In this document: piece by piece, positions 1 to 8,754 of the stretch | Layout of the letters: each line of letters opens with the position of its first letter | How positions within the stretch are numbered: the stretch's first letter is position 1 | Translations under genes and position numbers: made by a program | Origin: Micromonospora sp. PLK6-60 | Lineage (GTDB): Bacteria > Actinomycetota > Actinomycetes > Mycobacteriales > Micromonosporaceae | Direction of reading: 5' to 3' | Length of the DNA: 64,000 bases | Assembly (NCBI RefSeq): GCF_019890675.1 | Contig: NZ_JAIOAA010000005.1 | Location: 360,955-424,954, forward strand | The notes under the pieces: generated by a model | Seen by the model: the letters and a program-made list of their open reading frames with translations, nothing else | Told to the model about the DNA's origin: nothing | Databases searched by the model: none

Positions 1-200
1 GCCACCGCGCCGGACTCCACCGCGCCGGCGGCGTAGTCGTGCCCGTCCACCTGCTCGCCGGGGAAGGCCACGAAGAGCCCGCCCGGGCCGATCTTGCGGG
101 AGTCGAACTCGACGCCACCGGTGACCCGGGCGTCCGGGTCGGCGGCCACCAGCCGCCCGTCGACGGCCGCGGCGACCTCGGCCAGGGTCAGCGGGATCAT
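1..200 (-). CDS. murF: UDP-MurNAc-tripeptide--D-Ala-D-Ala ligase, N-terminal part (cut by window edge)
   Basis: Only the first ~66 codons are present. The reading begins MIPLTLAEVAAAVDG and continues through 'DSRKIGPGGLFVAFPGE', which is the uridine-binding N-terminal Mur ligase domain (the DSR..pGdLFvA pattern is shared by MurE and MurF). MurF adds D-Ala-D-Ala to the UDP-MurNAc tripeptide in the cytoplasm. Its ATG overlaps the murE stop codon (ATGA), so the two are translationally coupled. The position directly after murE in a dcw cluster makes MurF the clear choice. The ATP-binding and C-terminal domains lie outside the window. Confidence 0.9.
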   Translation of the reverse strand, partial: MIPLTLAEVAAAVDGRLVAADPDARVTGGVEFDSRKIGPGGLFVAFPGEQVDGHDYAAGAVESGAV

Positions 201-1813
201 CGCTGCCCCACCCGGTCGCCGTAGCGGGCGCGCAGCGCCGCCGCCAACTCCACCCGGTCGTCGAACGGCAGCACCTCGCCACCCACCTCCTGGCCCCGCT
301 CCTGCCCCTTGCCCAGCAACGCCACCACATCCCCCGGCTCGGCCAACCGGACCGCCTCGGCGATCGCCTCCCGCCGGCCGGGCGCCTCGATGATCCGCGC
401 CTCGGTGCCCGCCGCGTACGCCCCGGTCAGCACCTCGGCCCGGATCGTCGCCGGGTCCTCGGTGCGCGGGTTGTCGTCGGTCACCAGCACCACGTCGGCG
501 CCCTCGGCCGCGGCGGCGCCCATCACCGGCCGCTTGCCCCGGTCCCGATCGCCGCCAGCCCCCACCACGCAGATCAACCGGCCGGAGGTGAGGTCACGCA
601 GCGCGGCCAGCACCGCCTCGATCGCGTTCGCCTTGTGCGCGTAGTCGACCACCCCGCGCACCGGCGCGTCGCCGCTGACCAGCTCCAGCCGCCCGGGCAC
701 GCCCCCGCAGGCGGCCACCCCGGCGGCGGCGGTGGCCGGATCGACCCCGACCGCGACCAGCACGGCCACCGCGAGCAGCGCGTTCGCCACGTTGTGCCGG
801 CCCGGCAGGGCCACCCCGGTGGGCAGGGTCACCCCGTCCGGGCCGTGCACGGTGAACCGCTGCGCGTACCCCTCGCCGCTGACGTCGGTGGCGTACCAGG
901 TGGCGGTCGGGTCGCCGGCCGCCGAGTAGCTGACCGTGGCCGGCTTGAACAGCAGGCGCAGCGCCGGGTCGTCGTGGTTGAGCACCTCGACCGCGCAGCG
1001 CCCGTCGAACAGCCGGGCCTTGGCCGCGAAGTAGTCGTCGACGTCGGCGTGGAAGTCCAGGTGGTCGGAGCCGAAGTTGGTGTAGCCGCCGACCGCGAAC
1101 CGGACCCCGCCGACCCGGCCCATCGCCAGCGCGTGGCTGGACACCTCCATGACCACGGCGGTCACCCCGCGCTCGCGGGCCGCGGCCAGCATCGCGTGCA
1201 GGTCGGTCGCCTCCGGCGTGGTGCGGACGCTGTCCACCACCAGGTCGCCGAGGCGGGTCTCCACGGTGCCGATCAACCCGGTGACGTGGCCGGCCGCGCG
1301 CAGCCCCGACTCGATCAGGTAGGCGGTGGAGGTCTTGCCGGCGGTGCCGGTCACCCCGATCATGGTCAGCCCGGCGCTGGGATCGCCGTAGACGGCGGCG
1401 GCGAGGACACCGAGCGCCGCCCGGGGGTCGGGCACGACCAGCGCCGGCAGGCCGGCCTCGGCCGCCGCCGGGGCGCCGGCCGGGTCGGTGAGCACGGCCA
1501 CCGCGCCGGCCGCCGCGGCCTGGGCGACGAACTCCGCGCCGTGCCGGCGGGCGCCGGGCAGCGCGGCGTACAGGTCGCCGGGGCGGACCTCCTGGCTGGC
1601 GTGGGTCGCCCCGGTCACCGCCACGTCGGCGGCGTCCGGCGACAGCGGCGGGGCCTGCTCCGGGCCCGCCGCCGAGGGGCTCGCGGGCTCGCTCGTCGCG
1701 CTCGCCCGCAACCGGGCGGCGAGGTCGCCGAGCCGGACGGGATGCACGGTCTGGGGACGTGGATTGCCGGGCACGGCGTCAGACCCTACCCGGTCTTCCG
1801 GTTCCGACCGCAC
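197..1813 (-). CDS. murE: UDP-N-acetylmuramoyl-tripeptide synthetase (meso-DAP adding)
   Basis: Adds meso-diaminopimelate to UDP-MurNAc-L-Ala-D-Glu. Up to 538 residues in three Mur ligase domains: N-terminal domain ~65-145, P-loop GVTGTAGKTS at ~153-162, central domain to ~370, C-terminal domain after that. The DNPR motif near residue 447 is the known signature for meso-DAP rather than lysine specificity. The GTG at 1813 gives the longest product; a GTG at 1774, about 9 bp after an AGGG, is an alternative. Residues ~36-47 (RASATSEPASPS), in a linker before the first fold, look like a degenerate copy of the start-codon repeat found at 37.7 and 51.9 kb. It lies 52 bp after pbpB and overlaps murF by 4 bp. 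Confidence 0.95.
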   Translation of the reverse strand: MRSEPEDRVGSDAVPGNPRPQTVHPVRLGDLAARLRASATSEPASPSAAGPEQAPPLSPDAADVAVTGATHASQEVRPGDLYAALPGARRHGAEFVAQAAAAGAVAVLTDPAGAPAAAEAGLPALVVPDPRAALGVLAAAVYGDPSAGLTMIGVTGTAGKTSTAYLIESGLRAAGHVTGLIGTVETRLGDLVVDSVRTTPEATDLHAMLAAARERGVTAVVMEVSSHALAMGRVGGVRFAVGGYTNFGSDHLDFHADVDDYFAAKARLFDGRCAVEVLNHDDPALRLLFKPATVSYSAAGDPTATWYATDVSGEGYAQRFTVHGPDGVTLPTGVALPGRHNVANALLAVAVLVAVGVDPATAAAGVAACGGVPGRLELVSGDAPVRGVVDYAHKANAIEAVLAALRDLTSGRLICVVGAGGDRDRGKRPVMGAAAAEGADVVLVTDDNPRTEDPATIRAEVLTGAYAAGTEARIIEAPGRREAIAEAVRLAEPGDVVALLGKGQERGQEVGGEVLPFDDRVELAAALRARYGDRVGQR

Positions 1814-1865
1814 AGCCGCCCCGGTGCTTCGTCCCCACCCACCGATGATGTCCCGTTCCGGCCGG

Positions 1866-4106
1866 TCACCGGGGATAGACCACGAACTTCGGGGCCGGCG
1901 TGGTGCTCGGCGGCACCCGCTTCTGACGCAGGGTGAAGCCCATGATGTCGCGGAAGGCCGGCGCCGCCACGGTGCCGCCCCCGCCGTTGGGGCTCCACAC
2001 GAAGACCGCCACCACGTACCGCGGGTTCTCCGCCGGGGCCATGCCGATGAACGAGCCGACCTCCCCGGGCTGCTTGACCCCGTTCTCGTAGCGCCATCCG
2101 GTGCCGGTCTTGCCGGCGACCCGGTAGCCGGGCACGGCGGCGGCCAGGCCGGTGGCGTTGTCCACGGTCGTGACGGCCTCCAGCATGGTGCGCAGCGCGA
2201 CGGCGTTGCGCTCGCTGAGCACCGGTCGGGTGACCGGCGGTGGGGCCGGGGTCCGCTTGCCCTTGGTGATGGTGGCCCGGATCAGGTGCGGCTGCACGTA
2301 GGTGCCGTTGTTGGCGATGGCCGCGTACGCGGCGGTCATCTGCAGGGGCGTGGCGTCCACGCTGTGCCCGATCGGCACCGACCCGTGCGACGAGCCGCTC
2401 CACTGGTCGGCGGGGAGCAGCCGGCCGGTCGCCTCACCCGGCATCCCCTCGCCGGTCGCCCGGCCCAGGCCGAACCGCTTCTGGTAGTCGATCAACCGGT
2501 CCGGGCCCAGCATCTCGCCGACGGTGATGGTGCCGACGTTCGACGAGTACGCCAGCATTCCGGGGATGCTCATCGCCCGGCCGTTGGCCCGGTGGCTGTC
2601 CCGGAAGACCTGGTCGCCCTTCTGGATGGTGTTCGCCAGCGGCAGCGTGGTCTCCGGGGTGATCAACCCCTCCTGCAGCGCCGCGCCGAAGGTGATCGCC
2701 TTGTGCACCGACCCGGGGTCCACCACGAAGCTGGTGGCGGCGTCCTCCCGGTCGGTCGGCCGGCTGCGGGTCGGGTCGGCCGCGTCGTACGTCGGGTGGC
2801 TGGCCTGGGCCAGCACCTCGCCGGAGGGCACCTCCATCACCACCGCGGCGCCGACGCTGCCGCGCACCTTGTCCACCTGCGCCTTGAGCATCCGCTGGGC
2901 CTGGTACTGCAGATCCTGTTCGATGGTCAGCTCCAGCGAGCTGCCCGGCTGGGCCGGGGTGGTCTGGCTGTATCCCCCCGGGATCGGCGCGGCCAGGTTG
3001 CCCTGGCCGGCCTCGAAGACCCGCTTGCCGTCGACACCGCGCAGCAGGTCGTCGTACTTGGCCTCGATGCCCTCCAGGCCGACCATGTCCTGGCCGGTGA
3101 AGCCGATCAGGTTGGCCGCGAGATCGCCGCCGGGCACCTCGCGACGCTCGTCCCGGTGCAGGTAGATGCCCTTCAGCTCCAGGGCGGCGACCTGCTTCGC
3201 CTTGTCGATCGGCACGCCGCGGGCCAGGTATTGAAACCGGAGCACCTTGCCGTTGAGCGTCCGCGGCCGCATCTTCTCGACCAGCTCGGAGACCGGCACG
3301 CCGAGCAGCGGGGAGAGCGCCTTCGCGGTGGCGCCGACGTTCTCCACCAGGACCGGGTCGGCGGAGACGTACCGGGCCTCGACGCTGTGCGCCAGCAGGG
3401 CGCCGGACCGGTCGTAGATCGCGCCGCGCGGGGCGGGCAGCTCCACCCGGTTCAGCCGGTCGCTGACCCCGCCGCCGGCGAACGCCGGGGTGTCGGCGGT
3501 CTGGAGGAACACCAGCCGGATCCCGATGGTGGCGAACAGCGCCAGGGTGAGCAGGGTGCCCAGCCGCAGCCGGCGGGTCGGGTCGGCCAGCTTCGGCGGG
3601 CGGCGCGGCTTGCGGGACGGCCGCCGGGCGGCGGGGCGCTCCGGCCGGCGGGGCGCGCGGGGGCCGGGCCGGCGGCGCGGTGCCGGCGGCTCGTCGTCGT
3701 CGAAGGGCTCCGCGCCGACCGGCCGGGCCCGCACGGTGCGGACCACGCCGGTCCGGCCGGCCGCCGGGGCGTCCCGTCGGCCGGCCCGCGCCTGCCCGGT
3801 CCGGCCGCCGTCGAGCACCTGCAACGCCGGCCGGAACGGGTCCGCGGCCCGGCTGCTGCGCGGCGTACGTCGCTGGCCGCCCCCGCCGGCGACGGACCGG
3901 GCGGCCCGCTCCGGCCGGTCGACCGGGTCGCGCTGCTCACTGTTTTCCCGCACGGTCCGCCCGCGCGGGGTGTACGCCCGCGCACCGGAGATCCCGCCGA
4001 CGCCCGGCTCACCGGCCCGCGGCTCCGCGCCCCGGCCGGTACGGGCCGACGAACCGCGCCGGGAGCCTGTGGCGTCCCGGCGCGGGTCCTCCGATCTGGG
4101 GGACAC
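1866..4106 (-). CDS. pbpB: Peptidoglycan transpeptidase FtsI/PBP2B (cell-division penicillin-binding protein)
   Basis: Class B penicillin-binding protein that crosslinks septal peptidoglycan. 746 residues, longer than the usual ~600 because of an N-terminal cytoplasmic tail of ~175 residues rich in Arg, Gly and Pro and probably disordered. One transmembrane segment follows (LGTLLTLALFATIGIRLVFL). Next come the PBP dimerisation domain and the transpeptidase domain with all three motifs: SxxK as SVHK at ~466, SSN at ~521 and KTGT at ~666. The gene starts 4 bp after ftsL ends, so FtsL and FtsI are probably made together. The long basic tail resembles those of mycobacterial and streptomycete PBPs. 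Confidence 0.95.
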   Translation of the reverse strand: MSPRSEDPRRDATGSRRGSSARTGRGAEPRAGEPGVGGISGARAYTPRGRTVRENSEQRDPVDRPERAARSVAGGGGQRRTPRSSRAADPFRPALQVLDGGRTGQARAGRRDAPAAGRTGVVRTVRARPVGAEPFDDDEPPAPRRRPGPRAPRRPERPAARRPSRKPRRPPKLADPTRRLRLGTLLTLALFATIGIRLVFLQTADTPAFAGGGVSDRLNRVELPAPRGAIYDRSGALLAHSVEARYVSADPVLVENVGATAKALSPLLGVPVSELVEKMRPRTLNGKVLRFQYLARGVPIDKAKQVAALELKGIYLHRDERREVPGGDLAANLIGFTGQDMVGLEGIEAKYDDLLRGVDGKRVFEAGQGNLAAPIPGGYSQTTPAQPGSSLELTIEQDLQYQAQRMLKAQVDKVRGSVGAAVVMEVPSGEVLAQASHPTYDAADPTRSRPTDREDAATSFVVDPGSVHKAITFGAALQEGLITPETTLPLANTIQKGDQVFRDSHRANGRAMSIPGMLAYSSNVGTITVGEMLGPDRLIDYQKRFGLGRATGEGMPGEATGRLLPADQWSGSSHGSVPIGHSVDATPLQMTAAYAAIANNGTYVQPHLIRATITKGKRTPAPPPVTRPVLSERNAVALRTMLEAVTTVDNATGLAAAVPGYRVAGKTGTGWRYENGVKQPGEVGSFIGMAPAENPRYVVAVFVWSPNGGGGTVAAPAFRDIMGFTLRQKRVPPSTTPAPKFVVYPR

Positions 4107-4110
4107 CTGG

Positions 4111-4698
4111 CTATCCCCCCGTGCCCTGCGCGCTGCTGCCGGCGGCCGGCTGCGGCACCCCGATCACCCGGCCGTCGGGCAGCCGGATGTACGCGGGCTC
4201 GTCCGACTCGACCAGCCCGAGTTTGCGGGCGTTGGCGGCGAGGTTGCCCGGCGCCTCCGCCTCGGCGATCTGCTTCTCCAGCTGCTGCTGGTCCAGGTCC
4301 AGCTTGGCCTGCTGCTCGTGCAGCTTCTCCAGTCGGAAGGCGTTCTCGTTGATCTTGGTGTTGACCAGCAGGATGCCGAGCACCCCGCCGACCACCAGCG
4401 CCACGATCAGGGCGGCGAACGGCGCCCGGGGCACCGAGATCGGCGGCGGCGGGGCGACCCGCAGCCGCGGCGTGGCCGGCTCGGTCTCCCGCCGGGCCGG
4501 CCGCTCGACCGGCCGCAGCGCGGCGCTGCCCTGGGTCGGGAACTCCCGCGCCCCCCGGGTCTGACCCGGCCGGCCGGTCCGGTCCGGCGTGCTCGCCTCG
4601 GCGCGCGTGGCCCGCTGCGCCGCGGTCCGGCCCCCCGACCGCGGTGCACGCTGCCCGCCGCCGGTCCGGTCCCGGCGGTCGCGCTCGTCTACGTTCAT
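4111..4698 (-). CDS. ftsL: FtsL-like cell-division membrane protein
   Basis: Small bitopic division protein of the FtsL/DivIC type; it acts with FtsQ and FtsB to activate FtsWI at the septum. 195 residues: a polar Arg/Pro-rich cytoplasmic tail (1-~105), one transmembrane helix around [19 protein letters not shown], then a heptad-rich coiled coil ([20 protein letters not shown]) and a short tail with [15 protein letters not shown]. Identification rests on topology and on the slot between rsmH and pbpB, because FtsL sequences are poorly conserved. The ATG overlaps the rsmH stop (ATGA). Confidence 0.85.
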   Translation of the reverse strand: MNVDERDRRDRTGGGQRAPRSGGRTAAQRATRAEASTPDRTGRPGQTRGAREFPTQGSAALRPVERPARRETEPATPRLRVAPPPPISVPRAPFAALIVALVVGGVLGILLVNTKINENAFRLEKLHEQQAKLDLDQQQLEKQIAEAEAPGNLAANARKLGLVESDEPAYIRLPDGRVIGVPQPAAGSSAQGTGG

Positions 4699-5801
4699 GT
4701 CCCCTCCCCCTCTTCGTCCGTCCCACTGCCGTCCCCCGGCGGCGCGGGATCCGCCCCGGATCCCGTCGTCGCCGTCCCCGGTTGGTGCATCGCCTTGACC
4801 CGCCGGCGGTACCGTTCGCGGTCGGTACGCCCCTGCTGTGCCGCGTTCGGGTCGATGCGTTCCGCCGCCCGCAGCCGCACTGAGGCGGCCCGCGGGTTGG
4901 CGGCGACCTCCGCCTCCCCGGGGAGTTCGGCGCCCCGGCTGAGCAGCCGGAACGTCGGACCCGACCCGGGCAGTTCGACCGGGAGGTCGATCGGGCCGGT
5001 GCTCCGGACCCGATCGGCGAGCGCGTGCTTGGTGAGCCGGTCCTCCAGCGAGTGGTAGGACAGGACCACCAGGCGACCGCCCACGGTGAGCTTGTCGAGC
5101 GCGGCCGGCAGCGCCGACTCCAGCGCCGCCAGCTCTCTGTTTACCTCGATCCTTAAAGCCTGAAACGTTCTCTTGGCCGGGTGTCCACCGGTTCGTCGGG
5201 CTGGTGCCGGAATGCTCTCCCTGACCAGCTCGGCGAGCCGGGCCGACGAGGTGATCCGGGCCCGCTCCCGCTCGCGGATGATCGCCGAGGCGATCCGTCC
5301 GGCGAACTTCTCCTCGCCGTACACCCGCAGCACCCGGGCCAGCTCCGGATGGGAGTAGGTGTTGACCACCTCCTCGGCAGTCACCCCCCGGGTCTGGTCC
5401 ATCCGCATGTCCAGCGGCGCGTCCTGCGCGTACGCGAACCCCCGGTCGGCGGCGTCCAGTTGCAGCGAGGACACCCCGAGGTCGAACAGCGCGCCGTCGA
5501 TTGCCGGGTAGCCCAGGCGGTCGAGCACCTCGGGCAGCTCGTCATAGACGGCGTGCTCCAGGTGCACACGGTCGGCGAACCGGGCCAGTCGGACCCGCGC
5601 GTGGGCGAGGGCCTCGGTGTCCCGGTCCAGGCCGATCAGCACCGTGTTCGGGTGCGCCTCCAGGACCGCCTCCGCGTGCCCGGCCAACCCCAGCGTCGCG
5701 TCGACGTGGACCGTCCGTCCGTTCCGCCCCAGCGCGGGGGCCAGCAACTCGAGACACCGCTCGAGCAGCACGGGCACGTGCGTGCCGCGAAGCTCCCCCA
5801 T
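4695..5801 (-). CDS. rsmH: 16S rRNA (cytosine1402-N4)-methyltransferase
   Basis: SAM-dependent methyltransferase acting on C1402 in the ribosomal decoding centre (formerly MraW). From the ATG at 5801 the product is 368 residues and begins [16 protein letters not shown], the conserved family start; a GTG at 5813 is an alternative. Family blocks seen: [51 protein letters not shown] and [10 protein letters not shown]. The [15 protein letters not shown] block is written in AT-rich, rare codons including a TTA (5154-5156). The C-terminal ~40 residues are a charged tail. The frame stays open upstream to 6002, but no family similarity starts before 5801. Confidence 0.93.
   Translation of the reverse strand: MGELRGTHVPVLLERCLELLAPALGRNGRTVHVDATLGLAGHAEAVLEAHPNTVLIGLDRDTEALAHARVRLARFADRVHLEHAVYDELPEVLDRLGYPAIDGALFDLGVSSLQLDAADRGFAYAQDAPLDMRMDQTRGVTAEEVVNTYSHPELARVLRVYGEEKFAGRIASAIIRERERARITSSARLAELVRESIPAPARRTGGHPAKRTFQALRIEVNRELAALESALPAALDKLTVGGRLVVLSYHSLEDRLTKHALADRVRSTGPIDLPVELPGSGPTFRLLSRGAELPGEAEVAANPRAASVRLRAAERIDPNAAQQGRTDRERYRRRVKAMHQPGTATTGSGADPAPPGDGSGTDEEGEGT
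5133..5174 (-). other. AT-rich, rare-codon island inside rsmH
   Basis: These 14 codons ([14 protein letters not shown]) use AAG AGA ACG TTT CAG GCT TTA AGG ATC GAG GTA AAC AGA GAG. That is about 43 % GC, while flanking rsmH is above 70 %. The amino acids are strongly conserved, but the codons are the unusual synonymous choices (two AGA, one AGG, TTA, TTT, GTA). A second, nucleotide-level function such as an internal promoter ahead of ftsL-pbpB is possible but not shown. Confidence 0.7.
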
Positions 5802-6005
5802 GTCGACCCCCACTGGTTGAACCGTCCGTTCCTTCCGCGTCCTGCTCGTCGGGCGACGCCATCCGTCGTACCGCCAGATCCCCATCCGCTCCCGCCCGCC
5901 GGAGGCCGCGGCCCTCCTACGGATCGTGCGCCTGGCACCGGGGAAGGGGCGCCAGGAACTCGAAAGCGGCTGGAGATCTCGCAGTACGTCGGGCGTCGCC
6001 ACGCC

Positions 6006-6437
6006 CTACAGACCGCCGGGCAGCACCCCCTCCTCGATGTCGGCGAAGTCGTCTTCGCTGTCGGCGAGGTAGGTCTCCCAGGCCGTCTTGTCCCAGATCT
6101 CCACCCGGGTGCTCGCCCCGATGACCACGAGATCGCGGTCGAGCGCGGCGTATTCCCGGAGGTGGGACGGGATGGTGACCCGGCCCTGCTTGTCGGGGAC
6201 CTCGTCGTGCGCGCCGGCGAAGAAGACCCGGTTGTAGGCCCGGGCCGCCTTGCTCGTCATCGGTTGCGCGCGCAACTGCTCCGCGATGCGCTGGAACTCG
6301 GGCATCGGGAAGACGTAGAGGCAGCGCTCCTGCCCTTTGGTGATCACGACACCCCCCGCCAGCTCATCCCGGAACTTCGCCGGCAGGATCAACCGGCCCT
6401 TGTCGTCCAGGCGCGGGGTGTGGGTGCCGAGGAACAT
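6006..6437 (-). CDS. mraZ: Transcriptional regulator MraZ
   Basis: First gene of the dcw cluster; MraZ proteins form rings of SpoVT-AbrB folds and bind repeats in their own promoter. The ATG at 6437 gives 143 residues starting [20 protein letters not shown], the standard family start and length, with a GAGGGGG ribosome site ~9 bp upstream. A longer frame from 6485 would add 16 non-conserved residues. Two AbrB-like repeats are visible, each with a DxKGR core: '[14 protein letters not shown]' and '[14 protein letters not shown]'. A spacer of ~200 bp separates it from rsmH. Confidence 0.95.
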   Translation of the reverse strand: MFLGTHTPRLDDKGRLILPAKFRDELAGGVVITKGQERCLYVFPMPEFQRIAEQLRAQPMTSKAARAYNRVFFAGAHDEVPDKQGRVTIPSHLREYAALDRDLVVIGASTRVEIWDKTAWETYLADSEDDFADIEEGVLPGGL

Positions 6438-6523
6438 CGGCCCAACCCCCTCGCCCTTCCAAGCGGCGTTCGCGGCGCCGCTCACCCCCCGGGCCGGTGG
6501 GCCCTCCCGGCCTCACCATCGCG

Positions 6524-6548
6524 CCCCACTCTACTCCACTTCCCTCCA
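6524..6548 (-). promoter_or_regulatory. Probable MraZ-binding box array upstream of mraZ
   Basis: Read on the minus strand this is TGGAG-N5-TGGAG-N5-TGGGG, three boxes exactly 10 bp apart and ending 87 bp before the mraZ ATG. MraZ operators studied in other bacteria are TGGGN repeats with the same 10-bp spacing, each box contacting one subunit of the ring. Spacing and position fit well; the middle base is A rather than G in two boxes. Confidence 0.7.
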
Positions 6549-6612
6549 CCTGCAACCAGAATCGCCCGCGTGGCGCGCCGCGCTCGCCGACAAAACCGCA
6601 CGTCAAACCCGG

Positions 6613-6627
6613 TGGAGCGGAGTGGAG
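6613..6627 (+). promoter_or_regulatory. Second MraZ-like box pair facing murT
   Basis: Plus-strand TGGAG-CGGAG-TGGAG, two boxes 10 bp apart, in the divergent mraZ/murT intergenic region and pointing towards murT. It mirrors the array in front of mraZ. This suggests, without proof, that MraZ could also control the murT-gatD operon. Confidence 0.4.
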
Positions 6628-6766
6628 GGGTGGCGGGCCGGTGCGCCGCGTCCGCTTCCCGACATTGATCGACTCCGTCCGGCGGACGTCCCGCTGACCG
6701 GACGCGCGCGGGGCCCCGCCCGAACGGTTCGCCGTCGGCGGCGATCTGGCGGGTCCGCCGGTCCGG

Positions 6767-6772
6767 TAACCT
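6767..6772 (+). promoter_or_regulatory. Candidate -10 element of a leaderless murT transcript
   Basis: TAACCT lies 7 bp before the murT GTG, so transcription would begin at or next to the start codon. No ribosome-binding site is visible. A clear -35 was not found. Confidence 0.4.
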
Positions 6773-6779
6773 CGCTCGC

Positions 6780-8042
6780 GTGACGGACGCGAAGATGCCC
6801 CTGCGGGCGAAGGTGGCCAGCTCCGTGTCCCGGACGGCCGGAGCGCTGTCCCGGGCCGCCGGCCGGGGCGACGGCTCGGTGATCGGGGGCTGGATCGGGC
6901 TGAAGATCGACCCCGACCTGCTCGCCCACCTGTCGGCCGGGCGCGCCATCGCGCTGGTCTCGGGCACCAACGGCAAGACCACCACCACCCGGCTGACCAC
7001 CGCCGCGGTCGGCGTGCTGGGCCGGGTCGCCACCAACTCCTTCGGCGCCAACATGCCCACCGGGCACACCTCCGCGCTGGCCCGGGCCGGCAGCACCCCG
7101 TACGCGGTGCTGGAGGTGGACGAGCACTACCTCGCGCAGGTGCTGGAGGCCACCGAGCCGCACGTGGTGGCGCTGCTCAACCTCAGCCGGGACCAGCTCG
7201 ACCGGGCCAAGGAGGTCGCCATGATGGCGCAGCTCTGGCGCGCAGCCCTGGTCCGGCACCCCGACATCCGGGTGGTCGCCAACGCCGACGACCCGATGGT
7301 GGTCTGGGCCGCCACCCCGCCGGCCGACCCGGCCCGGGGGATCCACCCCCCGCACGTCACCTGGTTCAGCGCCGGCCAGCGCTGGCTCGACGACTCGTGG
7401 GTCTGCCCGGAGTGCGGCTCCACCATCCAGCGCTCCGGTGAGCAGTGGTGGTGCAGCGGCTGCCCGCTGCGCCGCCCCGAGCCGCAGTGGACCGTCGAGG
7501 ACGACGGGGTGACCGACCCGACCGGCGCCTGGCACAAGGTCACGCTCCAACTGCCGGGCAAGGTCAACGTCGGCAACGCCGCCACCGCCCTCGCGGTCGC
7601 CGCCGAGTTCGGCGTACGCCCGGTCGACGCGGTGTCCCGGCTCGGCTCGGTCGCCTCGGTGGCCGGCCGGTACGCCCAGGTCCAGCGGGACGGGCGCAAC
7701 ATCCGGCTGCTGCTGGCGAAGAACCCGGCCAGCTGGCTGGAGGCGTTCGACATGGCCGACGAGGCGCCGACGCTGCTCTCCATCAACGCCCGGGACCCCG
7801 ACGGGCTGGACACCTCCTGGCTGTTCGACGTCGACTTCGCCCCGCTGCGCGGCCGGCAGGTGCTGATCACCGGCGACCGGGCGTACGACCTGGCCGTCCG
7901 GCTGGACGTCAACGACGTGCCGTTCCAGCACGTCCGCAGCTTCGACGACGCGGTCCGGGCGGTGCCGCCGGGCCGGCTCGAGGTCATCGCCAACTACACC
8001 GCCTTCCAGGACATCCGAGCGGAGCTGGACCGTGTCAACTGA
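6780..8042 (+). CDS. murT: Lipid II isoglutaminyl synthase, Mur-ligase-like subunit MurT
   Basis: With GatD, amidates the D-Glu of lipid II to D-isoglutamine at the cytoplasmic face. 420 residues, GTG start. The Mur ligase central domain has the P-loop VSGTNGKTTTT (~57-67) and NADDP. A Cys4 zinc ribbon inserted in that domain, C209/C212/C225/C228 in CPEC...CSGC, is diagnostic of MurT, as is the DUF1727-type C-terminal domain (LLLAKNPASWLEAFDM). It overlaps gatD by 11 bp, fitting an obligate heterodimer. It is divergent from mraZ. Confidence 0.95.
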   Translation: MTDAKMPLRAKVASSVSRTAGALSRAAGRGDGSVIGGWIGLKIDPDLLAHLSAGRAIALVSGTNGKTTTTRLTTAAVGVLGRVATNSFGANMPTGHTSALARAGSTPYAVLEVDEHYLAQVLEATEPHVVALLNLSRDQLDRAKEVAMMAQLWRAALVRHPDIRVVANADDPMVVWAATPPADPARGIHPPHVTWFSAGQRWLDDSWVCPECGSTIQRSGEQWWCSGCPLRRPEPQWTVEDDGVTDPTGAWHKVTLQLPGKVNVGNAATALAVAAEFGVRPVDAVSRLGSVASVAGRYAQVQRDGRNIRLLLAKNPASWLEAFDMADEAPTLLSINARDPDGLDTSWLFDVDFAPLRGRQVLITGDRAYDLAVRLDVNDVPFQHVRSFDDAVRAVPPGRLEVIANYTAFQDIRAELDRVN

Positions 8043-8754
8043 GAGCCTGCGTATCGTCTGGGTCTACCCCGACCTGCTGTCCACGTACGGCGACCGGGGC
8101 AACGCGCTGATCCTGGCCCGCCGGGCGCAGCGGCGCGGGATGCCGGTCGAGGTGCTGGAGATCCGCTCCGACCAGCGGTTGCCCGCGGCCGCCGACATCT
8201 ACCTGATCGGCGGCGGCGAGGACGGCCCGCAGGCGTTGGGCGCCCAGCGGCTGCTCGCCGACGGCGGCCTGCACCGGGCGGTCGCCCAGGGCTCGGTGGT
8301 GTTCGGCGTCTGCGCCGGCTACCAGCTGCTCGGCACCTCCTTCTTCGCCAAGGGCACCAAGTACGCCGGGCTGGAGCTGCTCGACCTCGCCTCCGACCGC
8401 GGCCCCACCCGGGCGGTCGGCGAGCTGGCCGGCGAGATCGACCAGCGGCTCGGGCTGCCGGCGCTGTCCGGCTTCGAGAACCACGGCGGCCGGACCCGGC
8501 TGGGCCCCGAGGTCGCCCCGCTGGCCCGGGTCACCACCGGGATCGGCAACGACGGCGTGACCGAGGGGGCGTGGCGCGGCAAGCTGCTCGGCACGTATTC
8601 GCACGGCCCGGCCCTGGCCCGCAACCCGGCCCTGGCCGACCTGCTGCTGCGCTGGGCCACCGGCGTGCACCAGCTCCCGCCGCTGGACGACACCTGGTCG
8701 GACCGGCTGCGCAACGAGCGTCGCGCCGCGGTGGCCGCCGCCGCCCGGGCATGA
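8032..8754 (+). CDS. gatD: Lipid II isoglutaminyl synthase, glutaminase subunit GatD
   Basis: Class I glutamine amidotransferase of the CobB/CobQ type; hydrolyses glutamine and passes ammonia to MurT. 240 residues. The nucleophile is Cys94 in FGVCAGYQLLG and the catalytic histidine is His191 in GTYSHGPALARNP. IGGGEDGPQ lies near 60-67. The GTG start lies inside the murT coding region (11 bp overlap), which couples the two subunits. Confidence 0.95.
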   Translation: MSTESLRIVWVYPDLLSTYGDRGNALILARRAQRRGMPVEVLEIRSDQRLPAAADIYLIGGGEDGPQALGAQRLLADGGLHRAVAQGSVVFGVCAGYQLLGTSFFAKGTKYAGLELLDLASDRGPTRAVGELAGEIDQRLGLPALSGFENHGGRTRLGPEVAPLARVTTGIGNDGVTEGAWRGKLLGTYSHGPALARNPALADLLLRWATGVHQLPPLDDTWSDRLRNERRAAVAAAARA

